Below, piece by piece: positions 11,126 to 21,821 of a stretch of 64,000 nucleotides of DNA. Every line of letters starts with the position of its first letter. Positions within the stretch are counted from its first letter, which is position 1. The translations under genes and the position numbers were made by a program. The stretch comes from Rhodamnia argentea (lineage: Eukaryota > Streptophyta > Magnoliopsida > Myrtales > Myrtaceae): the NCBI RefSeq assembly GCF_020921035.1, contig NC_063160.1, positions 1,818,501 to 1,882,500 of the forward strand, in the 5' to 3' direction. A model generated the notes under the pieces. It saw only the letters and a list, made by a program, of their open reading frames with translations, was not told where the DNA came from and ran no database searches.

Positions 11126-12165
11126 ATGGTGTGCCCTATACGAGACAGAGCTCATGCAATGAGAGTCGTGAGCAGATATATGGCTGATCTAGGAATGAAG
11201 TATTGGGAAGCTACAGTGGTTACTAAGGTACCCGAGAAGCACTTCAGGCATGACGCTTTGTTTCATGAAAAGCGATGTGACTTTACAATGCCTTGCCAAT
11301 GCAGATTTTGGTGACGACATCAACAATAGGAAGAGCACTTCTATTTTTATCTTAGTTCGCGCAGCAATCAATTAGATGTCTAGACTTTAGAATCGTGCTC
11401 TCGACCATCGAAGCGGAGCATGTTGCTATATCTGAAACTTGCAAGGAAATGATTTTATTGAAGAATTTTCGAGAAGAAGATAGGCAAGGAGCAGGATAGC
11501 AGCGTATTTTTTTAGCGACAATCAACTCCTTATGTGTCTTGCAAAGAATACCGTATTTCGGTCAAGAACAAAGCATATTCAGTCGATTTATAATCATGTT
11601 TGTGAGTCGATAGATGATACGACATTGCCAATGAAGAAATTCCTTCGTGTGAAGAGTCAAGTGAATATGTTACCCAACGATGTTTCCACTAAAAAACTGA
11701 GGTTGTGCATTGCCTCAGTTGGCCTCTATGATAAGCAATGAGGAGGTGTCGCCCTACTAGGATAATTTGGGATACAAAGTTAGGTGAAGATTGTGAGGGA
11801 CAATTGACGTTTCAAAAGTCTGCCTCCAAATCAGAGATTGATGGAGTTGTGGAGTTTGATAGAGGAAATTACTATCGAAATCAAAGCCCAAAACTCACGG
11901 ATCCAACTTTGCTCTGAGTTGGCGGGAGGTGCAACTCCTCGCTCGTATGGTTACAATCTTTTACGAAAGGGCATCGATGTAATCTATATTGTAACTTTCT
12001 ACACCCTAAACTCCTGTTATATATTAAGACGGATTCTCTCGTAACTGTAATTTGATATTAATAGTGAAAAGATAACCCAGTGCAACACGTTTTCGAAAGG
12101 TTTTCCTTGTAAATAATTCGTATGTCTTTTTTTCTTGTTCTACATTTCTCGTTCCTAATAAGTTT
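11126..12165 (+). mobile_element. Decayed 3' end of a Ty1/copia retrotransposon (RNase H plus LTR remnant)
   Basis: Broken frames at 11126-11740 resemble the copia RNase H region. Recognisable pieces are EAEHVAISETCKEM, the LAKNTVFRSRTKHIQ segment and VNMLPNDVSTKKL. They are separated by stops and frameshifts. The following sequence to about 12165 resembles LTR material and is related to 45830-46060 (shared CTAAACTCCTG and GAAAGGTTTTCC). No reverse transcriptase upstream; an old truncated copy. Confidence 0.72.
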
Positions 12166-12169
12166 AGCA

Positions 12170-12260
12170 TACGTGAGTAGGTACCTAGCTATCAAAAGAC
12201 AACAAATTTGCCACTTAAAAAATAGCAGCCAAAAGAGAAGAGACTCCTTAACCTATTAAG
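12170..12260 (+). promoter_or_regulatory. Orphan promoter relic of the monooxygenase family
   Basis: The stretch GTGAGTAGGTACCTAGC, then AAATTTGCCACTT, then AAATAGCAGCCAAAAGAGAA and GACTCCT parallels the upstream region of the 49.3-kb gene (49168-49255) and of the 34.8-kb gene (34752-34780). No FAD-monooxygenase exon 1 follows, so this seems to be the upstream stub of a lost copy. Confidence 0.6.
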
Positions 12261-12419
12261 CTTAATTTCAAGGACTTCGATTTTTTTGTTTTTCCTGATT
12301 TTCCCAATTTCAAGCTTGGTCTTCATTAAGGAGTCTTTCTCGAGGGGCACTTTAGTTACATTATACCTCATTGGACCAGTTTTTTTTTTCTTTTTTTTAG
12401 GGCCAAAACATTAGACCAG

Positions 12420-12970
12420 CTTGAGTTGGGAAAAATTACCCAAAAAGTTCTAAACCTATTGCAATTGTACCAATTTAGTTCTAAACATTTTTGTTGGCCA
12501 AATCAGTCCCAAGTTTTTTGTATTTGTGCTAATTCAGTCCATTTGAAAAACTTGACTGGCCGGCGTCGACGTGGACACCGACCGGTGTTGATGTGGCATT
12601 TCCAGCGTTGAGGTGGTAATTTTTAATAATAAATTAATATTTTTTTTCAAATTTATTAGTTATTATTTTTTCCTTATCCCTCCTCCTCCAGCTGGTCCCC
12701 AATCCACCGACCGGCCAGAGGAGAGGGCTGATGAGGGCGATACCTTGCCTTCACCGGCCCTCTCTTCTTCCTCGGCTGGAGGACAAAGAAGGAGAAACTA
12801 AATAATTCAAAAATATTAAAAAAAATATTAACATATTATTAATAATTGCCACATTAGCTTCGATCGGCTAAAGTTGGTTGGATGAACTGAATTGACAAAA
12901 AAATTTAGAATTGAATTGGCAAAATGACAATAGATTTAGAACTTTTTTGATAATTTTCTCACTTGAGTTG
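12420..12970. mobile_element. Mutator-like MITE (family B) with perfect 9-bp target duplication
   Basis: Body 12429-12961 begins GGAAAAATTACCCAAAAAGT and ends with the imperfect complement ACTTTTTTGATAATTTTCTCA. CTTGAGTTG flanks it at 12420-12428 and 12962-12970. The interior pairs 'isotypic' AT-rich arms with a GC-rich core (12690-12800). The 9-bp duplication points to Mutator-type transposition. No transposase. Confidence 0.8.
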
Positions 12971-13347
12971 TTAAGAATTGGTACTTGCCTCATCATCATC
13001 TTCTTCGTCTTCTACTTTTTTAAATTGAAAATTTCAGCAAGAACGTCAACACTTGGGTGAAATTCGTAGATTGACTAGACAACCTCGTTGGCTCAAATCC
13101 AATTTGTATTCTAGCTCTCTACAAGACACTGTTGGATAAGAATCCAAATGAGACAAGGTCTATGCTTGCGCATTTGCTTGTGCAATGGTACATCAATTCA
13201 TGAGACAGGGCCACCTATTCACCGGAAGGAATTGAAAAGGATCATTTTGTGCTGATGGCAAAGAAAAAACACATGTATTTAGACCTTCCAAGCCATACTT
13301 TAGCAAAATTCTAGACATAAGAAAATCGAAGAAAAATGATACCATAC

Positions 13348-13720
13348 GTGTCATAACTTTCATACGCGGTTGACTTGGCTACAATAGCTTCTTCTTCTTC
13401 TTCTTTTAAATTGAGCGCCACAACTTATGTGTAGAGTTCATTTGAGCACCATAATTTTTTTTTTTCCATTCACTCGAGTGCCAGTCATGTAACTTTTTAA
13501 TCGATAATTTGAGTGACGTAAATTTTTTTGGAAAGTCAACCACAAGTTTCATCCCACGTTGGATTTTTGGCACTAGGCGAACATTATGAAAAAATTATGG
13601 CATTCAATTGATCGATTTAAAGTTATGAAATTTAAGGGAACACTTTTTTAGAAGTTATGACGATCAAGTGGTAAAAAAAAAAAATTATGACATTCAAATG
13701 AGCGCCATACAAGATTTATG
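13348..13720. mobile_element. MITE family C, copy 1
   Basis: Long imperfect inverted repeats built from GTGTCATAACTTTCATAC on the left and complementary phrases such as TTATGACATTCAAATGAGCG on the right. A close relative is at 53719-54085. A (TTC)n tract lies inside at about 13390-13406. Confidence 0.6.
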
Positions 13721-13924
13721 CTAATTTGAATGGTTTGTCGAATACTTGAATGTGATGCACTTAGTTTGAACAATACCTAGAGTTTTACGGGTTGCAAGCT
13801 TGACCGTGATCCGCGTCCTATTGACAACGGAGTTCATCATTCATTGGGTATGATCCTAAATATTTCAAGCCCCCGGTTTTCGAATATCATTGCCCTCCAC
13901 GCCGTTGTTGTAATATTTAATTAG

Positions 13925-14190
13925 GCTTCATTTATTTTGCGAAAAATAAATAATTTGGAGAACATATTTCTAAAAATAATTGATTGTATCGCTTGATATA
14001 ATTAGTGAATAAAAATATTTTTATTATCAATAGTAATTTATGTGTAAACACTTTTGAGAAAGATAGAAATATTTTTCGTTTATAAATTGCAGTAAGCAAT
14101 ACAAATAATCATTTTCTGAAAAATATCTTCAAATCACTTAATTTTGAAAAATATTTTCAAATCACTTATTCTTGCGAAACAAACGCAGTG
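13925..14190. mobile_element. MITE family A copy 2, upstream of monooxygenase pseudogene
   Basis: Starts near CATTTATTTTGCGAAAAATAA and ends near TCTTGCGAAACAAACGCAG. It sits 70 bp upstream of the TATA box of the 14.4-kb pseudogene. Confidence 0.7.
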
Positions 14191-14259
14191 TTAATGATAT
14201 TCCAATAGCATTCGTAAGAGGGTACGTGGCCATCAGAAGGACAATCAACCTTCCCGCAC

Positions 14260-14267
14260 TATAAATA
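14260..14267 (+). promoter_or_regulatory. TATA box of the 14.4-kb monooxygenase pseudogene
   Basis: TATAAATA lies 96 bp upstream of the ATG at 14356. It is followed by GACTCCTCAT and an ACACACGCGCACGCGC tract that recur downstream of the TATA boxes of the other array members. Confidence 0.65.
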
Positions 14268-14355
14268 ACGACAATTGTATAAGTGACTCCTCATCCCCAT
14301 TCAGAGCAAAAACACACGCGCACGCGCATGAGCTCGAATTATAAGACGGTCATAT

Positions 14356-16764
14356 ATGGAGGAGGTGGTGATAGTGGGCGCCGGCATCGCGGGGTTGGCG
14401 ATGGCGGTGGTCCTTAAGAAGGTCGGTGTCCGAGCCCTCGTCCTCGAGAGATCAAATGAGCTGCGAGCGACCGGAGCGGCTCTCGGTCTCCACCCTAACC
14501 CGTGGCACGCACTCGATGTGCTCGGGATTTCGGACAAGCTCGGACCCCTCTACGATCCTATCCACAAGTAAGGCCCTTGGTTGCTCTTTTATTCATGAAC
14601 ACAAACGTCTGATTATTGTGGAATTAGTGGAATCAGGTGAGGAATCAATTCGAAGTTACTAAAAGAAAGCCGTTCGACAATTTCTTAATCACTAGAAAAA
14701 AAATAATTTCCCTCGTTAATATTCTGATTTTCCGGTTCTTGTCCATCTGGGGATACATAACAGATGTCCAGACTAAATCGATTCAAGAAGTGCGTTATGC
14801 TCCAAATAACCGGTGCATCTCATATTTCCTACCTAACATTTCATCATCCCTTGTTTCCTTAGTTTAATGATTTTAGACGGGAAATGATTTCACGACGATC
14901 CGACAGATCTGTCGGTTATTTCTGACCACGCATCCACACACAATCATCCCGTGTTTTGCATGGAGCACTCATTAATTGAAAAATCGTGAGGTCAAAAATG
15001 ATAACAGTATCGTTAGACCGTCGGGCTAGCGGTTTCCTTTTTAAACCTATCAATTTGTTGTAATCTTATAGTATTTATATTTCAATTCGCGCAAAATGAT
15101 ACAAATGATGGTCAGAATTGTACCATCAATGGGACAAATAACCCCTATTTTTACTGCTCATTTTTTAAGAAGATCGCCAATTAATCGAGTTTGATTATTT
15201 AAAACTCCTTTTAGATAAATTTTGGATAATCTAAAATAAAATAAATTTTATTAAGCAGGATAGGAGCCCCACCAAGAGGGGTTCATCGAAAAGCCCTGTT
15301 GGAAGTTCTGGCACAGGAGCTTCCTCCGAGTTGCATTCGATTCTCCTCCAAGATAACTTCCGTCGACACACAATTCGAACGAGGCTCATCCATTTGTGTT
15401 GTCACGCTTGATGATGGGAGCGTCGTAAAGTCTAAGGTCTCTACAGTTCTGGAGTATCTTCTTTCGAATTTGAAATAAGTCGCGGTAACTTACCGGAACC
15501 GTGATTATTTGTACATGTAGGTCGTTGTTGGATGTGACGGTGTGCACTCTGTCGTGGCCAATTGGCTAGGACTTCGCTCGCCGGTCTATTCAGGCCGATC
15601 GGCAGTGCGTGGACTGTCCGTGTTCCCGGAGGGCCACGGCCGCCGGTTTCAACAGTTTGTGGATGGGGGCAAGAGGGCAGGTTTTGTTACTCTCAACGAT
15701 AAAGAAGTGTACTGGTTCTACGTGGGGAAGTCTCCTCCTAAAGGTACCATTAGATCTAGCTTTCATATTTTCCCTTCGTTTCTTTAGCGAGAAATTAATT
15801 ATTTAAAGAAAAAATATATTTTTTTAAAAAAAATAATTGCTTGTGTTGTTTATAAATAATAATTAAATATTTTCGTGAACGATGAATTTTTTTTTTCGTT
15901 TATTGATTTTTGTAAGTGATACAAGTGATTTTTTTTGGAAAATATTTTTCAAATTATTTGTTTTCTGTGAAACAAACGGAGCCTTTATCTTCCGTTCGTT
16001 TTGAGTTATAGATTTTTAACGATATCGAGTGAGCTTATTTTCTTGATATTACAAAGAAAAGTAGCCAGATTGCTTTTAGGAGGGCAAAAAGAAAGAAATA
16101 ATTATGAATGATTGATTCATAAATTGGGGGCATATGATACTCCTTTAATTATGGCTCACTAATCTTCCTTGATCCCTAACGTTTCAATTCATCAAGGTAT
16201 GGAAAAAGGAGTAGATCCAGAAATGATACAAAGGGAAGTGAGCGGAAATTTGGCAAAGGACTTCCCGCCCGTGTACCTCGACGTCGTCAAGCACACCGAT
16301 CTTTCGAGTTTGACATGGGCCCCGCTGATGTTCCGATATCCTTGGACATACTGTTCGGGATCCTAGCCCGATCAAACGTCACGGTGGCCGGAGACGCTAT
16401 GCACCCGATGACCCCCGACTTGGGCCAGGGTGGATGTTTGGCGCTTGAGGACGCGGTGGTATTGGGTCAGCACCTCGGGGACTTGATTTCGAAGCACGGG
16501 AAACTCGTGACCCGCGATATCGGGTTTGCTATAGAGAGGTACGCAAAGGATAGGAGGCTGAGGGCGATGATATTGATAACGGCGTCGTACTTCTCAGGTT
16601 ATGTGCAACAAGATGGGTCTAGTGGATTAATGAAGTTCCTGAGAGATGTTGTATTCTATGGGCTCCTCTTGGCTAGAGTAGTAAATAGTGTCACACAATA
16701 TGATTGTGGGATGCTTCCTAGTGTCTCCTCTTTGCCTTCATGTGGATCTGTAAGATCCACCTAA
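14356..16764 (+). pseudogene. FAD-dependent monooxygenase (MO1/MO2-like), disrupted array copy 1
   Basis: Five exons align with the intact paralogues: 14356-14567, 14750-14812, 15259-15436, 15521-15743 and 16197-16764. The FAD motif GAGIAG, the CDGVHS (DG) motif and AGDAMHPMTPDLGQGG are all present. There are two lesions. The acceptor of intron 1 reads TG at 14748-14749 where the 34.8-kb and 49.3-kb genes read AG; the next AG would drop 14 bp and shift the frame. One base is missing after 16345 (CCTTGGACATA versus CCTTGGGACGT in paralogues), which gives a stop at 16364-16366. The shifted frame then stays open to 16764, so decay is recent. The joined length is 1244 bp, one short of a multiple of three. 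Sequencing error is possible for the single-base change but not for both lesions together. Confidence 0.88.
15783..15982. mobile_element. MITE family A copy 3, inside intron 4 of the pseudogene
   Basis: Ends near TTTAGCGAGAAATTAATTA and TTTTCTGTGAAACAAACGG, with the family's AT-rich interior. The paralogous introns lack it at this position. Confidence 0.6.
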
Positions 16765-17369
16765 TTGCCGAGTTGCAAATGGTTAATGGTCTTCTATTTT
16801 GTTTTTGACAGGCGTGTTAGCGATATTATGCTATTTACTTAATTCTCCGTATCTCTTAAGATTATGCATATATCTCTTTTGATTGTGCATATTCTTGATT
16901 GATTATATTTGATAGTATCTTTATCTTATTACTTTAAATAGTCATATGCCCTATGTACCATTTAGCAATATATCGAAGTATATGGAATTCCTTGCTTCTC
17001 TCTTCCGCATTCTTATTCTTTTCTTGCTCTAAAACCATATGAGATTTAGTGGCTGTCAACTGTTCTAAAAGCTTAAACTTTGTTACATAAATGTATGATC
17101 TAATAGCTAAATGTTTTAATACTCTCCCTCACGTATAGGCTGGGCTTTGACCTAAGTATGAAAATATGTAATTGGAGAGGCAAATATGTGACGGAAAAAA
17201 TTTGTACTCAGAATCTCATGCTTTGATATCATGTGATATTTAGTAGGACCATTACCAACTGTCTAAAAGCTTAAGATATGAGATGAAAACATGATTTGAC
17301 ATCTAAATATTCTAACAAGAAGGTGGCGAAGTTTACTACAATTCATAAACAGAAGTTCATGATGGTATT
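16765..17369 (+). other. 3' flank of array copy 1 with LTR-like debris
   Basis: About 16805-16925 resembles the TRIM LTR at 57950/58803 (phrases ATATCTCTTAAGATT, TATATCTC, TTTGATTGTGCATATT). The rest shows no gene. Confidence 0.4.
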
Positions 17370-17870
17370 GTTGGTCTCATGGCTGCACTTGTTTTTTTTT
17401 TTTTCCCTAATTCCTATGAACCCTTTTACTTGATGATCAGTTGCGTCATGAGGGATTTGATTTTGGGTCTTTTTTTTTTTTTTTTTTTCCAAGTTTTCCT
17501 AAAAATCGAGACACGAAACACAACAACAGGTACACCCTCTCTATACAAGGTCACCAAACTAAACAAAGAGCACTTCGGTTTGATGTTCGAGTGAATGTTG
17601 GACATCTTTGTTCACTCTTCCTCTTTGTGCTCGGAAGGCTAAATAAAGTGAGCCGCGAGGCTTAATTGGCGATAATTGGCAATTTTATACCTGATTGGAA
17701 ACGAGCCTCAATTAAGCGGCGGTTGAGTATAAGGACCGCCTAGTCGTTAGGGTTTGGTAATTTGCAACATTGGTAGCTAGTAGATCAACACTTTCGTCAA
17801 CAATCCTGATCTACACTGAGATGCTTAGTGTTCTCGTGAGGTAGAAGATGGCTTGAAGAGACGAGATTTG
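17370..17870 (+). repeat. Segmentally duplicated 3' flank of the monooxygenase unit (copy at array copy 1)
   Basis: Shares ACTTGATGATCAGTTGCRTCATG, AGAGCACTTCGG, TGTGCTCGG..AAGGCTAA, GGAAACGAGCCTCA and CAACATTGGTAGCTAGTAG with the flank of the 34.8-kb gene at 38578-38696 plus 42613-43150. The duplication unit therefore ran well past the stop codon. Confidence 0.8.
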
Positions 17871-18116
17871 GGATTGATTATGACCATTAACAAACTTTTT
17901 GATTGATTATTCTGCTGAACGTTGCATGAGGACAGCCAAGTGTGCTTGTAGAGAAAAGGGCTTGCTACCAGGGCCTTACTCCTAGGGTACTAACAATATT
18001 CTCCTACGGCCATGAAAGGTGCCGTTGGATATGGGCCGTGGTATATCAAATAATCTATCATTCTAGAGTTAGCATTGAAATCCCCTTTCGCTTTTACACT
18101 CTCCTTTTCCAAGTTC

Positions 18117-18260
18117 TTCGGCGTCCAGCCCCGTCGCCTCACCGGCAACTCCCACTTTGTTCAGGACGTTGTGCTCTCCGCCAATGGCCGGTTCGCTCTC
18201 TTCGGCTCTAGGATCTCTTCGCCGGCATCTCAGCCTGTAGGCGACCATTTCTCTTCCGCC
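18117..18260 (+). pseudogene. Fragment of a RACK1 (WD40 G-beta-like) gene
   Basis: The frame at 18117-18209 reads [20 protein letters not shown] and continues [12 protein letters not shown], matching the second WD repeat of plant RACK1 (consensus phrase RRLTGHSHFV.DVVLSSDGQFALSGS, from memory). After a frame change, 18212-18240 gives [11 protein letters not shown], like the DLxAGxSxRR of the same repeat. No start, no other WD repeats, no introns. It is a short captured or retroposed piece. Confidence 0.7.
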
Positions 18261-19222
18261 AGCGCTTTAAACTTTTGTAGCATCCAGTCTATGGTACTTC
18301 ACATGTGCAATGGTTTTGTTGACAATTCTAGTTGTAGATCTATGCTCGGTTGAGGGTATGAGTAATTTGTCTTCTGGTTCGAGCATGTCTGGTCGCTTGA
18401 CTTTCAGAATTGGTGAAAGTTTCATGAGGGCGTAGTTTAATTTCTCTTCTAAAAGAGGCTTCAAAAGCAGGCTCAAATCTTGTTCAACTCGGGAACTAGA
18501 CTAGTTGAAGTAATTTGAATCCGTTGTCGGGTTGAACCGGTTCCCATTCCAAGGCTGGAACCATAAATTCAGGTCGGTTCAGTCCGATTCCTAAGTTGAA
18601 CCCAACCTGATGCACACCCTAACCGGCAATGACCAGACCACTAGATCAGTAATTTTCGAGCGAGAATTGATTGTACGGAATATATTGGAACCAAGCAAAA
18701 TTTTAGGATTATATTGACAAAAGAAAAGATTCAGGACACGATCCATTCCGGACCTTTTTGCCTAGTACCATCTCAATAATTCGATCATTACAAAAAACAT
18801 GTGAGTCATTCGAGTAGTCACGGCCGGTTCGGTGGAACCGCCGGTTCCGGTTCAGGAACCGGCGGTTCCGGTTCCACGAAAAGGTGGAATCGGAACCGGC
18901 CGTGAAAAATGGCGGTTCCGGTTCCGAACCGGAATCGGCGGTTCCGGGCCGGTTCCGGTTCCGGTTCGGAACCGCCGGTTCATTCCGATTCATTTTTAAT
19001 AATAATTTTTAAAATAATAAATAATAAAATAAATATAATAAATTATAAATTATAAAATACAATTAAATTGTACATTGTAATAAAATATGGAAAAAAAAAA
19101 AAGAAGGAATGGGCTTGAACTTAATGAATTATCATTAAGCGGCCTACATATCTTCTTGGGGATAGAAGAATCAAAGCCCATGTAGTTCTTTTTACCTTTG
19201 AGAACCCCAACTTACCTCATCG

Positions 19223-21354
19223 TCAATCGTCGCTATCCGTTGTGGTACCCGTGGCGGTGGTATCTCCAATATCATCGCTAAAAAATTCGTGTTCACGATC
19301 TAACTCTTGGTGTCGATATTTCGCCCTCGTCCAATCGCCGACACAAGCTTGAGCTTCCACAGAATCCGGGCTTAATCTTGAACGGCGAGAGTCCAAAATT
19401 AATCCTCCGGAACTAAATGCTTGTTCAACCGCAACCGTTGAAGAAGGGGTTGCTAATATTTGACGAGCGATGAGGGCGAGAACTGGATACTCGATTTGGT
19501 GACTCTTCCACCACTTCGGGATTTCGAAATCTGTACTATGTTCTGCATCACGAAACTCAAATTGAGTGGTTAAATATTTTTCTAATTCAGAAATATTACA
19601 TGTTGCCCCTTTTTGTTTTTTTTGCCTACTCTTAAGCATATTATACCCTCTACTAAGTGAACTACCACCTTCGCTACGTGAGGCAGTAGATTGTAAAGAT
19701 CCGTAATCACTTAAACCATATCTACTACAAAATTCTTCATATAATGCTACTATAGATTCTTTAACATGTCCTAATATATTTGAAATATCTATTGAATCAT
19801 CCAAATGTAAACAATCATGATAATACACATTCAAATAATCTTGTAAACCGTCTAATTTAATACGTGGATCAAAAACAATACCAACTAAATAGACAAGAGG
19901 AATTTGCAAATAATAATGCAACCATTTTTCTCGCATTACTAAAATAGTTTGACCTAATTCGGTATCTTTTTCATATTCACTAAAAACACTACTAATATTA
20001 ACACACTCTATTAAAAATAAATACGTTGTAGGATAATAAATACCAGATAAAGTCTTAGTAGCATCATTAAAAATTTTCAAAATATCTAAAATTTTCTTGC
20101 AAACGTCCCAATGTTGAGGAAGTAAAGTAATTTCGGGAATATTTTGTGAAATAAACATACATAATAAATCTTTATATTCAAAAGTTTGCCGAAGCAACTC
20201 GTACGTAGAATTCCAACGAGTCGGAATATCTTTTGGAAATCTTCTTGGCCTTCTCCCATTTTGTTTACAAAATTTTCTCCACGATTTCATACATTGGGGA
20301 CGACTCCATAAAAATTTAATTGCACTTTTTATTGGGGCGAGAGAAGTGTCAAGAGTTCGTAAACCATTTTGTACACATAAATTTAAAACATGACAAGCAC
20401 ATCTAATGTGAAAAAATTGTCCGCCAAAAGTGGGTTTGCAAATATTTTCTAATTCGGGAATAGAAGCGGTATTTGCGGCGGCATTATCAAAACCAATTGA
20501 AAATACTTTATTTATTAAATTATATTCTTCTAAAACTTGCCTAATTATTCTATAAATATTATGAGCCGAATGACTTTCATCAAAAACTCGGAATGCAATA
20601 AGTCTTTTTTGAATCATCCAATTGTCATCTATCCAATGACACGTGACACCCATATAAGAATGAATTTGCCAAGGATCACTCCAAATATCGCTACCTATAT
20701 GCACACGTCCATTGAATTCCGCAAAAAATTTTCCTAAAGATTTTTTTCCTTTTTTATAAAGATGAAAAACTTCGCGTTTAAGAGTATTTTTTGGAATAGT
20801 TGGCGCTATGGAACCAACGCAGTATTTATCAAATATTTCATATTAAAATTTTCACCCAGTATTAAACGGAGCATGATCAAGGGCAACATATTCACCTAAT
20901 GTTTGTTTATAAAGTGCTTCAAGTGAAACGAAATAAAGGATGAGGCTTAGAAGTGGCGTACCCGGAAATTTGTTGTTGCGTATTGTCGATCCCCGCTTGC
21001 GTTGGATGTTTTTTTCGTCAAATGCCGACGGAATGTTCCGTAGCCGTCTCCTTTCGTAAATTTATAAGTTTGCGAACAATATTTACATTTTACATTATAC
21101 TTACCTTCGACTTCATCACGTACCTTGTCGAAGTGTAGCCACAAGTCCGATGTATTATCTCGGCCCTTCCGTTCCGGCTCATTTGCCGTTGACGTTTCTT
21201 CGACACCAGTGGGAGGATGAAGACTTTCTTGTGTTGGGATGTGCTCGACGTTCGGAATCGGGACATAGTTGATATTATCGTCGTCGTCTTCCCAACTTGC
21301 ATACTCACGAGGATCGTATTCATGAAAGGGATACTCGGAATCTCCCATAGCCAT
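19223..21354 (-). pseudogene. Broken hAT transposase (BED zinc finger, RNase H-like core, hATC dimerisation domain)
   Basis: The N-terminal part starts at MAMGDSEYPF (21354) and contains a BED-type zinc finger near 21020-21155 (DLWLHFDKV...CKYCSQTYKF...RRHL). A run of seven T on the plus strand at 21009-21015 shifts the frame just after the finger; further stops lie between 20704 and 20990. The C-terminal part, 19223-20704 (493 codons open), has the core segment SIGFDNAAANTAS, the CACHVLNLCVQ motif and the hATC domain (IPKWWKS, PVLALIARQILATPSSTVAVEQAFS, LDSRRSRLSP). The element looks non-autonomous but may still be mobilised in trans. I do not give a repaired reading. Confidence 0.9.
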
Positions 21355-21615
21355 CTTGCCCTTGTCAGCATTTCTGCTTCCACTTGCTATTTTTGAGAGA
21401 ATTGATCGGAAATCCGATTGAGAGAATTGAGTCGGGAATGAGAGAATTGGGAGAATTTGAGCGATTTGAGAGGATTTCGGAGAGAATTCGAGAGATTGCT
21501 CGGAGAATTTGTGACAAAAATGAAAGGGGAAGCATATGCATTTATAGGCAAGAATTATTTTTTTTTTTATTATTTTTTTTTTAAAAATTGGAAAGCCCAA
21601 CGGCCCAAAGCCGTT

Positions 21616-21635
21616 GGGGGGGGGGGGGGGGGGGG
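21616..21635. repeat. Uninterrupted run of 20 G within the hAT leader
   Basis: The run lies inside a GC-rich stretch upstream of the transposase start and within a GGGCC-containing inverted repeat (GCAGAGAGCCC / GGCTCTCTGC at 21642-21665). Length may be inaccurate in assembly. Confidence 0.9.
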
Positions 21636-21821
21636 CCGGGGCAGAGAGCCCAACGGCTCTCTGCCCCGGGCCCACTTTTATTTTATTTTATTTTTTTTTG
21701 CGGTTCGGAACCGGCTCGGAACCGCCGGTTCCGAGCCGGTTCCCACGTTTCCGGAACCGTGGGCCCGGTCAACGGGCCGGTTCCGGGCCCACGGGCCCAA
21801 ATGGCCCCCTCTACATTCGAG

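Larger units (their letters stand above)
18807..21821 (-). mobile_element. hAT transposon with perfect 8-bp target duplication
   Basis: CATTCGAG occurs at 18807-18814 and 21814-21821. The 2999-bp body begins TAGTCACGGCC and ends GGCCCCCTCTA, imperfect terminal inverted repeats of hAT type. Both subterminal regions are packed with GGTTCCGG/CCGGAACC motifs (18825-18985 and 21700-21790), the kind of clustered short repeats hAT transposases bind. The transposase is on the minus strand but broken. The perfect target duplication indicates a fairly recent insertion. Confidence 0.92.
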
